Below, piece by piece: positions 35,362 to 46,352 of a stretch of DNA of 64,000 nucleotides (position 1 is the stretch's first letter; every line of letters starts with the position of its first letter). The stretch is from Lenzites betulinus. Its lineage: Eukaryota; Basidiomycota; Agaricomycetes; Polyporales; Polyporaceae. The notes under the pieces are model-generated. The model was not told the DNA's origin. It did no database searches and saw only the letters and a program-made list of their open reading frames with translations. Location of the stretch: NCBI GenBank assembly GCA_022264855.1, contig JABYQU010000077.1, positions 42,245 through 106,244 of the forward strand, written 5' to 3'. Both the position numbers and the translations under genes were made by a program.

Positions 35362-36979
35362 ATGGCTGACACCACCGAGCAGCCCTTCACTGTCGCCGTG
35401 TCCGACACCGACCTCGAACTTCTTCGCAAGAAGCTCGACCTTGTGCGGCTTCCGGACGAGCTCGAGGGCGCGGAATGGAACTACGGTGTACCCCTCGCGG
35501 ACATTAAGCGTCTCGTCGCGTACTGGAAGGACTCCTTCGACTGGCGTAAGGCGGAGGCTGGGATCAACAAGCTCCCCATGTTTACGCGCGACATCGAGGT
35601 GGATGGCCACGGGACGCTCAACATCCATTATGTCCACCAGAAGAGTGAAGTCAAGAACGCGATTCCCTTGCTCTTTGTGCACGGCTGTGAGCTTTAGATT
35701 GGGCGCGTCTGTCTCGAAATTGGTATATACTTACCTTTCCGAATCCAGGGCCAGGCGATTTCCTGGAAGTCAAGAAAGTCTTGCCGATCTTGACGGCGAA
35801 GTCCGATGAACATCCCAGTTTCCATGTCGTTGCCATCAGCTTGCCTGGGTTCGGTTTCTCGGAGGCACCGAAGAAGCCTGGCTTTGCAGGCCGTCAATAT
35901 GCAGAGGTAGCCGGAGAGCTAATATTAACTTTGCGTGTCGGAAGCTGAGCAGCCGTACAGGTTTTCAACAAGCTCATGGTCGCTTTGGGATACAACGAGT
36001 ATGGTGGGTCTCGTTAACATTCACTCCGCTTGCGTTGCTCCTGAGCACCTATTTTTCGGCTTTAGTGTACCAGGGTGGTGATTGGGGGCATATCGTAAGC
36101 TCTGTTACGGAGCATAGTCACCAAGTGCTGACGGCTGTTGAAAGCTTGGTGCCCATGCCGTAACGCACTATGGCCACACAAACATTAAGGCGTGGCACAG
36201 CAACATGCCTTTGTACGATCCATCATTCCCTTTGCGTTTGGCGTAACCTAACGCGTAATTTTAGCTACCGCGCACCCAAATTCTTCTCAAACCCGCTGCT
36301 CTTCCTCGGTATGTTGACCATCCCTTTCGACACAGTAACGAAGACGCGCCTTGCACACTCGATGAAGTGGCAGTCCAAGGGTAGGGGATACTTCATAGAG
36401 CAGGCGACACAGCCCCAGACCTTGGGGTACAGCCTGTCTGATTCGCCTGTCGGCCTTCTCGCGTGGATCTACGAAAAATTGGTGGACTGGTCCGACAAAT
36501 ACCCTTGGACGGAAGATGAAGGCAGGTGTCCTTTTCGCTGCACCGGTCAGTGGTACCCCGCTGACAGCTACATTCGCAGTGCTAGAGTGGATTTCGATCT
36601 ACTGGTTTTCTCGTTCGGGGCCTGCTGCCGCGGGAAGAATCTACTACGAGATGACCAGTCAAAATCAGCACGATGTCCTGGAGGGCACCAAGTATTCTTC
36701 CGTCCCTCTTGGCGCGTCTTACTTTCCCGGCGAGCTTGTACGGCTCCCCAAGTCGTACGTTCGCGAGCCGCATGCACTCTGGGATTTGCCCACTCACTTC
36801 AACAATTGATTAGGTGGACCTCTATGCTCGGCAACGTCAAGTTTGAGGCCGAACATGACAAAGGTGGCCACTTTGCTGCGTACGAGCAGCCGGAAAAGCT
36901 TGCGGGTGACCTGCGCAAGATGTTCGGCAAGGGTGGTCCTGCGCACGGTGTTGTTCCTGGAAAGAACGGATACGACTAG
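35362..36979 (+). CDS. epoxide hydrolase 2 (microsomal EPHX1 type)
   Basis: Paralogue of the gene at 29641: eight exons (35362-35686, 35749-35906, 35961-36003, 36066-36094, 36145-36212, 36265-36521, 36580-36754, 36814-36979). Every exon has the same length as its counterpart, giving 406 residues. It keeps the EHN domain (LRKKLDLVRLPDEL), HGWPGDF, PGFGFSEAP, nucleophile Asp181 in GGDWGH, Glu345 in YFPGE and GGHFAAYEQPE. The two copies differ most in the cap region encoded by exon 6 (PKFFSNPLLFLGMLTIPFDT against PKLLSNPLVWLSSWLSSSNN), which may mean different substrates. Intron 6 appears to use a GC donor (G|GCAGGT) where copy 1 has GT. A TATA box lies upstream. Confidence 0.88.
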
Positions 36980-37270
36980 CTTCACATTGTGCACGCTCTG
37001 CGCCTGACACGACCTAATGTTTCGTATGACTTCTTTTGAATTCTGTTACCTGGAGGACTCGGCAATTGTAAACAATCTCTTAGCTTCCACACTGTACGGC
37101 ATGAATGCTTCGTCTGCCACTATACTGTCAGTGTCATCCCATTGGTCATCACTTTGGGTGGATGATTGGGCTCTTCGTGATTTGTGGGTGGACAAACATG
37201 CATAAGGATACAAGAGCGAAATGATAAGGCTACGAACTTCATACAACCACACCGCAAGGTGGAGGCAGCA

Positions 37271-38048
37271 TCATCGAGGATGCTGCGGCAGACGAGTGCG
37301 CTGACCGGCACGCGCTCTCGGTGGTTGCTCGCTCCGCTCTTTGGCCTTCTGGGCATCTTCTCGCAGCAGCCTGATCTCGTGTGCCATCGCTGCAATGCCC
37401 GTGCTAAGGGTTGCAGCCAACTCCATGATCGCTGTGAGCTGCTGGGTCTGAGCGTCGCGGGCCATGGAGAGCTGATGCGCGAGGAAGGCGTCCATGGTCA
37501 AAGGAAAGGGCGGCCCTATTGCTCATAAATTAGTGACGGAATACGAGTCGTAGAACGGCTCGAAACGGTTCGTGGGGGCGATTGAACGACTGATGCCATT
37601 CCCTTCCGAAGAGAGGGGTACACTCACCCGTGGTCACAGGTGTAGAGGGTCCCGATGGCCCAAGAATGATAGACTCCATCATCGAGAGGGTTTGCGACGA
37701 CTGTGCCATTGGCGTTGGCGATCGCGTCCGCGACGCTCCAACTTCATCCCCGTTTGTCTCTTCGAAAGACATGAGGCTCGATAGCTGGCTGGGAGTTATT
37801 TCCTCCTCGTTCTCGTCGTCGTCGTCAACACGTGGCGGTGGAGGTCGCGAGGGGTGTGCGGTGTGAGTACTACTCTGATCCGATGCAGGCGTGAGTGGCC
37901 CGTTCCAATGGTATGGCTGCGGCGGTCTGGAGAAATATAATCATGTGCTGAAGTGCATAAGGAGCATAAGAAACGGGATAAAGTGAGCGTACGTGTTTTC
38001 TGCGCGCGATTGCGGAGTTGTAGACTGGTATATAGTGTCGACGTCCAT
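37271..38048 (-). CDS. small hypothetical protein with C-terminal helical segment
   Basis: Three exons (38048-37993, 37926-37628, 37515-37271) join in phase to 199 residues. It starts MDVDTIYQSTTPQSRAEN; an acidic patch (VDDDDENEEEITPSQLSSL) and a Ser/Thr/Pro-rich middle follow. The end is a probable amphipathic or coiled-coil helix (MDAFLAHQLSMARDAQTQQL and the following LLREDAQKAKERSEQ). The consistent phases support a real gene. No family recognised. It is convergent with epoxide hydrolase 2. Confidence 0.6.
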
Positions 38049-38550
38049 GGCGGACTTAGTCCGCCCTAGGGTACTGTGACAATGGAACATCGTGATGTGA
38101 GAGCTGGTGGTTTGTTTGAGTGGGCCTTCGAGGATAGCTAACGCTAGCCAGGGCTTAGGACCTAGCCATCTTATATAGGCCCGAGCTGGTCATAGACTAA
38201 AGAAGACAAAGTGTTGCAAGGCGATCCATGACTGGCGGGTGTAACAGGTGGGACAATTTACAGTCCAGTCTTTGCGACATAAAAGTGAAGTCTTTGTAAA
38301 GGCAGGATACGAGACTTTGCAATGGTCTGAAGTAAGACAGAGCGCGAAAGGGAGAGGAGGAAGGGGAAGACGCGTTCAGCCACTCAATGCCGCGGTCACG
38401 TGCCAGACGCGGTTGAGGGTGGCGGGCGTGTTCATTGCTCCTCCTCCTCGTTCTGCACTAACTACCCAGGTCTTTCTCATCCACCCCTAACTCGACCCTG
38501 CCGTCGCTGGCTCGTCTGCTGTCTTTATTTTATTCTCTTTGCTTTGGGCG
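38049..38550. other. divergent promoter region
   Basis: 500 bases between the small minus-strand gene and the NUD1/CDC11-like gene. No frame of interest. Confidence 0.5.
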
Positions 38551-41500
38551 ATGGCGAGCGAACAGTCCAAACCAGCATGGCTTACAGACGAGCTTGCGGA
38601 CGTCGATGAATGGGTTGATTGGCAAGATGAAGAGGACCAATCCTTTGACTCCGCCCACTCTGGCTCTGATCTCTCGCTAACTCAGCCACTTGGTTCTGTT
38701 CTGGTCCGTAACAATGACCTCTGCGGAGTCTCTGACGCGTCTCGCTCGGGCGACTCTGCCGGTACGTTCATCGTCCGCGAGGAGGTGCCCCAGGCTCCGC
38801 TTTTGCCCAAGACACCTGGCCGAGCCAAGAAGCCTATAGTCAAGGATTTCTTTAGCCCTCTAGCCCTTGAGAAGATGTTCGAACCTCCGTCGCCTCCAAA
38901 GTCATCATCATCCCTACCTCCACCCTCTATCCGAGCTACCACTGCAGTACCGGTCGTGCCCTCTCGCCTCTCCCAGGTTCACGTTCCGCCATCAGAGCCT
39001 TCACACGTCCAAGAGGACGAAGAGGAAGAGCTCCAAAACTCTAGGAGTATATCGGGCCGTGATCATCTACAGGTCGACGAGGCGCATGGACAGTTCACTT
39101 TCTCCATTCCCCATCCTAGCCCTTTCAATCCAGCTGGCCCGCCTCCAAATGCCCAGAGCACACCTGCGCCAGGACCTGCTACCCGTCTTCTCAGTGCACC
39201 ACCTACAGATCCACGCCTTCGCCTCTTCCAGTTCCAGTATGATACCTTTACACGAGACCATCTCTCCGCCATGGTCGACTCTATAGCGGTCAACACCCCA
39301 TCTGGCGAAGGCGGCGGAGAAAATCAAGGGTCTCGCCAGTCCACGCCTTCTGGACTTTCTCCTGTGCAGGAATCCAGTTTCACGCGTCTTCGTAGTGCAA
39401 AACGTATCAAGCTGAGTCCTGCTAGCGATTATAGTAGCGAAAAGGGCGATGGTGCCGCCATTATCCTTCGCCCTTCTTCGCGCAAAGACTACGTCGCCGA
39501 GTCGAGGAATATGATGGACCAGATTCGAAAGGCGCGGGACTTTTCCACTGTCTCCACCGTCGCGACCGCGCGATCGCCTGCTGCGGACCGCCAGGCCTCC
39601 CCTGAGGAATCTGCAGGGAAGGAGGTTCAACAGCAACCACTAAGTGCGTATATCTATATTATATCTCACGCACTTTTTTGATATTTTCCAATTCAGGGCG
39701 CCCCTCATTCCTTACAGTACCCGACGATGGCTCGAGCAGAGATCCTTCACCGGCTGGCACGGTTTCTTCCGGGAGGCAGTCAGCGTACTCGTCTCTAGGT
39801 TTCCGCCAACAGGCCGCCAATCTTATGGCGCAGATCAGGAGCGACATGAAGGGCTCCAAGCGGCTTTTCTCGGGTGATACGGAGGCCTCCCACATGCGCA
39901 CTGACGACGCAACCGAGTCATCTGTACTCTCGGCAGACAACACAGTACCTTCCCTACGCACCCGTGGGGGTGACTTCGCCCTTCAAAGCCGACCGCGACA
40001 GCCATCCACGGCACAGTCTCAAATGCGCCGAGTGTCTGCTGCGAATGCTCGCATATCTAGCGTTTCGCGAGGAAAACAGAGAGAAAAGGTCGCAACAAGT
40101 CCGCGCAACTCCCCCCGACGTCCAAGACCTTCAGCGGCCGCCGCAGATGTATCCAAAGATCTCGCAGAAGATTTTACCCGAATGTCGCTCGAGTCGTCGC
40201 GTATGCTGGCCCAGTTCCCTGCGCCCCCCGTAAGGCTCGTCTCTGCGTCAACGTCTACGGCGCCCCCATCGCCCATCAAGCCCAGCCCAGGGCTCCTCGC
40301 GCCTCCATCGGTCGACGGTCCAGCTTATCCCACTTCCTCACTTCGAACAGGCCGCAATGCGGACCTCACACGTTTCGTGTCCTCGAGCACTGCTTCGGGG
40401 ACTACGGTCACTGTCGGGAGTGCAGAGTCTTTTGTCAAACACCCCGGTCCGAAGCAGTTCATCAACATCGCGCCCCGCGATGTACCTCTGCTCTCAGATA
40501 GGGTTGGTAAAATGGTCCTCGATCGTACCACGATGCGCTGGGTGAAGGCCACCGCCCTCGCCACTGCGGGCATGTCCGAGGTGGACGACCATGTGACTCA
40601 GGAATTCGACGACGAGAACGACAGCGAGGACCCGTTCCGTGATATCGAGAGCCTTCGTGAGGATGACTCTGGGACGCAGGGAGTGCCTCATGGGGCCGAT
40701 CAACAGGACGCTCAGGAAGACTCCATGTACCTCGATGGGGAGATGGATGCGCAGGGCGGTCGCTTTGAGGAGGCCGATAGGGGATCGGAGGTGGAGGACG
40801 CGGAGGAGGCTGAGCTGACTTCATTTTCGACCGACGGTCCCTCACAAGATTACATACAGGATGGACCGGCGGATGACGAGGGGCTGATGAACGAGTACTC
40901 AGGGTTCACCGACGACACGGCCCCCGATGAAGATGGGGAAGGAACGGAGGGTATGGTCCCAACAGCGACAATTGACCTCCCTCTGGAACAGCAGGGTGTT
41001 CAAGGACAACCGTTCGATGAACACACAGCTGAGCCTGCGTTCGATGACACCCTTCCCCAGTTCCTCGTTCCTGTCGCTCGACCCTCTCAGCATGCTAGTC
41101 TTACGACGACTCCCAACCCGCCGACTCGCTCCTCCAGCTCTGAGATGGCGCCTACGCCTGCTCCTCGTTCAGCATTGAAGAGTGCGAGTATCACGCCTGT
41201 CTCAGCCCTCAAGGATCCCAGCCGCGGTCGGATGTACACACCTGCTAACAAGCTAGGCCACCGGCGGTCGGTGAGCTTCTCAGATGGCAAGCGCGAGGGG
41301 CCCATTGTGGGCATTGGCCGGAACATCCCTACGCCAGAGGTGTCTGCGACTGATAGCCCGCTTGCGGCTGGCTCGCGGATTGGGGACAAGGCTGGGAGCT
41401 CTGCGGCAATGTCGGCGAGATCGAAACGCATCGCCAACATGCTCGACAATTTGGAGAATGACGGTAGGTCTTCGTCGCGAGTAGTGGCTTGAAGCGTATC

Positions 41501-44500
41501 GCTCAGACGCCGGACAGATTACGAAGACGACTCGCCCTCGAAGGCTAGCACCTCGTCCCGGCCTCCCACATCAGAACTCCAGCCCATCTCTCCTCGTCGA
41601 CCGAGTACTGGCCCGGGCGCAGCAAGCTCTCCGCTGCGCTCTGGGTCGCGTCGCGTTTCATCACGGGCGCCACCCACGCCTCGGGGCGTGAGTGGGAATG
41701 CGACGTTCCTGACGGAATGTAGCTTCGGAGTGGCGCACGACCGGCTGGTGCAAGTGATCACGGATGTGCAGCCGTTCGAGCCGTACTGGGAGGAGCTAAC
41801 CTCGATCGACCTTTCCCACCGCAACCTGGATAGCACCGCGAGGTTGAAGGAGTTCCTGCCCCGCCTTGATTCATTGTCTCTGTGAGTATCTCCACTCTAT
41901 TGCATCGTGCCGCGCGGCGATGGCGCTGCGGAGTGCGATCGAATTCAGAGCCCAAACCTTCGTCCGCGGCTTCTCATGGCAAAGTGACATGGGGACGCAC
42001 GGAGCGGTGGGCCTGGTCCGACGATGCACGATGCGAGATATTGCGATGGTAAACGGTGTTGCCGGCGGTCCACTGATAGGGCGTGGCATCCGACAGGAAT
42101 CACAACCAACTTGCCTGGTTGAGCGGTGTCCCGGGCGGCGTCCGGACACTTTCCGTCGCGTCTAATCTGTGCGTTTGTGTCCTTTTTTGACCGCTAGGTG
42201 TTCTGCTAAACAGCCGTCGGGCCGTGCGCGTACCAGCCTCACAGCAGTCACGTCCTTTAGCCACCTGCTGAGCCTCGAAAACCTCGATATTAGCCGCAAC
42301 CAGATCGATTCACTCCGTCGTGAGTCTTCCCCCTGGCTTGATTGACAGCGAACGGTGCAGATCCTCATTATTCTGTTTTCAGAGCTGGACTGTCTCCGCC
42401 ATTTGCGCGAGCTACGTGCTGATGGCAACCATATCGACAGCGTGGACGGCCTGCAAAAGATGGACGGTTTGATCAAGCTCAGCCTGCAGGCAAATGAAAT
42501 CTGCGAGTTGGACTTGCACGAGTACAAATGGTGCGTCCCCACTATAGCGCCTTCTAGCGGCTACCAAGACGGGGCTACATTGTGCCCTTGACGGGCGCTC
42601 TCCAATCTATCACGTCTACTGACGAAACTTTCATTATGTGTTGTTGGACAGGACTCGGCTAGAAATGTTGAACCTGAGCCAAAATCGGATCGGCAGCGTC
42701 GGCGGGCTGGGATCAGTCCCATCACTCGTCTCGCTCAATCTCGGTGAGTGGGCGCATTCATATTCGTTCTCAGTCACGTCGCCGCGACGTCATTTGCCGC
42801 ATCAGGAAGGGTCGCTAGCGGGCTGCGCCTGATCTTCGCTGTTGAGAATGACAGATATGGTTGTGTACGGCGGACGCTAATGCCATAACCCCCCGCAGAT
42901 AACAACTCATTAGGCGAACTCGAGCCCGAGGTGGCCATGCCGCGGCTTCGGATTCTGCGCGTGAGTGGGAACCGGCTGCAGACGCTGAACGCGGCGCCGT
43001 TCCCCAACCTGCGCACGCTGTACGCGGACAACAACTCGCTTGGGACGATCGTGAAGGCATACAGGCTCGCGAAGCTGGAGAACCTCAGTCTGCGCAACCA
43101 GAGCAGCCGCGCTGGGTTGTACGTGCCGCCCGTGCTGATGCGGGTCGCTTGCTGACGACGTTGTATATTCAGGACGTTCTCGATACGCGATGTACGGGAT
43201 GTGAAGAGGCTGTACCTGTCCGGTGGGTGTTGCCGGTTCTTGCATCTGCGTACCTTGCGCATGCTCGCGGGGTTGACGGTTGCTGACCAATCCGTCCTTC
43301 CCTGTCGTGCATTTCCTTTTTCGCCACATAGGCAATCCTCTCAAGCCCGGCTTCTTGTCTGAGCCCTGCTACAACCTCGTCTACCTCGAATTGGCTGCAT
43401 GTCGCTTGATCACACTGCCGGCGGACTTCGCCCGGAGCGTACCCAACGTTCGGGTCCTCAACCTCAACTACAACTTCCTTGAGGACCCGAGTCCGCTGGA
43501 AGGCCTCACTCGCCTGCGGAAGCTCACCATTATTGGGTCGCGGATCAAGGGCGCGAAGCAGCTCGTGCGGGTCCTCCGGGGCATGAAAGACATGGAGATG
43601 ATCGATTTCAGGCAAGTTCTCTTCACTTTGCTTTGCGCATCCATTCCGTGCATGAGCTAGAACGCGGGGGGCGCTATGGCCGATGCCCGCGGAGCAAGTA
43701 CAGAGTGCAGCTGTGGCGTGGGCACGGACGAGAAGGTTCATGCATCACGCACGTGAGGGTGCACGATTGTGCAGAGAAGCACGGGGGCCGCGTGCGGGTC
43801 CTCGGGACCTGTATCCTATTCTGTTTCGTACTCTCGTGGTGGTGGACGAGGCTGACCGTGTTTTCCGTTCCTGTGGGTATAGGATGAACCCGTGCACGCT
43901 CGGGTGGTATCTTCCCCTCCTCGTCAAGGACCTCCCAGGGGCTCTGCAGCCGTCGGACGGTGATCGCACCTCCGGGGTTGCAGCGCTCCCGCCCGCCCCA
44001 GGGCCTGGGCAAGGCCAGCGCAGGCCCCCTCGTCAGGGAGCGGAACACGACTTGCCCCACCACAGCGAACTACAAGCACCGGGCTCGGGCCCATCAGGCT
44101 CACACTCACACCCCTCCGCCGCCACCGCCCCGCGCGGATCTTCCTCGAGCACCAAGAACGGCCCCGTGTCGCTCCCGGCGGACGAGCTGCCCCCCCCCTC
44201 GGACGCGGAGCGCGAGCACGACGTCGACCGGCCGCACGGGCGCGAGCGCGAGCGCGGCCGGCAGGAGCTGCTGTGGCGCGAGCTGGACGCGAAGTTCCGG
44301 CGGGACCTGCCCGACGACGCGTACGTGGGGCGGCTGGCGTACCGCGGGCTCGTGATGCGCGCGTGCCCGCACGTGCGCATGCTGGACGGCGTCGAGGTGG
44401 AGCGCAAGGAGCGCGACAAGGCCGAGAAGCTGCTCCGGAGCGTGTTTGGCGCGCCGGGGCGGCCGCGCGCGGCGGGCGGGAGCGTGCGCGAAGCGGGGGC

Positions 44501-44522
44501 CGTGGGCGCGGAAGAGAGCTAG
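38551..44522 (+). CDS. cdc11: NUD1/CDC11-like LRR scaffold (septation/mitotic exit network)
   Basis: Ten exons: 38551-39643, 39697-41463, 41518-41881, 42198-42319, 42383-42530, 42652-42743, 42899-43118, 43173-43222, 43332-43611 and 43883-44522. They join in phase to 1591 residues. The start MASEQSKPAWLTDELADVDE and the WVDW motif resemble fungal Nud1/Cdc11. A long disordered Ser/Pro/acidic region follows to about residue 1000, with PTPAPRSALKSASITPVSAL and the basic HRRSVSF typical of the family. From about 1044 to 1395 there are leucine-rich repeats (WEELTSIDLSHRNLDS, LLSLENLDISRNQIDSL, LEMLNLSQNRIGSV, LRILRVSGNRLQTL). The LRR cap includes MNPCTLGWYLPLLV and, near the end, RLAYRGLVMRACPHVRMLDG. 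Homologues sit on the outer spindle-pole body and organise the Spg1/Sid2 or Tem1/Dbf2 cascades. Intron 9 uses a GC donor (AG|GCAAGT). The last exon may hide a further small intron in its low-complexity part. Confidence 0.88.
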
Positions 44523-46328
44523 TGTGACTGATTGGACCAACAACGTCCGGGGCGACGTGGTGGTGGTGGCTGCTGCTGCTGGGGCGGTGGGACGGGTTTG
44601 GTGCCGCCCCGACGAGGGCGACGAACGTTACGCCCTGTCGGTGCGGGCCAACGTTGGGAACAAAGGTCATCTGTGCGCGGAGTGGGACCCATGGAGAGGC
44701 CTGGCTCGACGCCCTCGCCGCCGCCGCTCCGAGGCCCCCTCCTCGGGAACCTCTTGGACGCACTCGAGCCGTCAGCCTAAGTGACGGCGCGGAGCAGGGC
44801 GCAGATGGGGCTGCTCTGCTCTTACAGGGCGGCGAGGGCGGGGTCGGTGGCCCGACGCGTTTCACGCCGACACTTGCCAGGACACATGTACACAGTACAA
44901 GCGCACCCGTTTCGACGCGACCCCGTTTTGCTATCTGCTCAGCTACGCACTTTGACTGTGATTCTGATCTCGCATACATGTAACATACAATCTACCGCAC
45001 GCCCTCGGGCATTAGGCTCTACGTCGTACACGCTACTCGGTCGCTCGCGCACGTCTTTTTCGCCGTTTTCGGTACAGGCTATCTGGTCTCTGGTCTCGCA
45101 TGTCGGACGCTCGTTTTAGCTCTAGCTTTGTCTTTGTCTTTGCGATTTATTTGCTCTTTGTTTTTTCCCTCTCGTTGCGGTCTGGCTTTGTACATCGTGC
45201 TGTCTGCGAGTTTGGAATAGATATGTGTGTCTACGATGAGTACAATGCATACTGTGATCGTCTGCTCCCTGTCGGTCCCCCTGGGTCGCTGGCGCACGGG
45301 TCCGCAGGGACCCTCGAAAGCTTGTTTGGGCGAGGGCTGGAGATTGCCACAATGAGCGAGAGGACTTGGCCCTCTTTCTGTGCATGGATGCCCGATATGC
45401 GCTGCCGCCTGCCAGCGTCCCGCGGCCGGGCCCGCGCCGAGCAATGGGACCACACAATTTTCGCAGCTGCAGCCGTGTAGCGGCGCACGGTCCTCCGATG
45501 CATCGAGGGACGGTGGCGGGGAACACCGCGAGCTGATCGCACTGCTCTCTGCTCGCCTGCCCGAGGAGTGCTGCGAGCCTGAGGTGTGGGAGACGCTGGT
45601 GAGGCCGAAGGAAGGTAAATTGGCCCTGGGGCGGGGAAGCTGCTGCTGCTGCGCCGGGAAGCGTAACAGAGTAGCGGGTGGACTCGGGACGGGGTCGGGT
45701 GGTAGTGCACACACCGGTGGGTCGTGGGCGACGCACCATGGCACCATGTGCAGCGGACGTGCGTCCAGCCACCGTCGCTGCGTCAGAGCTTGAAAGCTTG
45801 AACGCCTGAGAGGTAGAGAGGTTGAGAGCTGACTCGGAGAGCATGGCGGTGACGGTATCTGTGAACCCGGACGGCGACCTCGGGGGCGGCGGGCTCGAGG
45901 CTCTCGCGCCGTCCGTCGTGCGCAGCCGGGATGCGCGCGCGACGGCGTGGTGTCACGTCTGGTGAGTCCGGTCAGTGTGATGTTAGATGTTTGTTAGGTA
46001 CCGTCGAGGCTGCGGCGGCGTGGGGGACGCCGCGCGGGGACAGTTGCGACAGGGCGCAGGCGGGCGATCCGCCTCAGAGGGCGTGCCACGAAGGGGGGGA
46101 AATACACGGAAATACACGGACTGTTGTCGAGAGGGAGGGGCTGGTGGCAGTTGAGGCAGGCGGTGGCAGGGTGTCGAGGGTGGTGGATCGTCGCGGCCCG
46201 GTGTGCGAGACCCGGTGTTCAACGGGCGACGGTCGACGGCCGGCGCTCGATGGGGTGTTCGCGCGCACGGTGATGTTTTGGGATAGAAGGGGTTTCGGTA
46301 TGTGCGCGGTGCGGCTAGCGACGGAAGG

Positions 46329-46352
46329 GGGACGGAGACGGAGACGGAGACG
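46329..46352 (+). repeat. short ACGGAG hexamer array
   Basis: About four consecutive copies of ACGGAG within the gene-free GC-rich region. Simple repeat with no assigned role. Confidence 0.7.

Noticed and set aside
45843..46000. Possible first exon MAVTVSVNPDGDL with GTGAGT donor
   Set aside because: The only in-phase continuation is Gly/Arg-rich sequence typical of GC-rich noise, ending without a motif.
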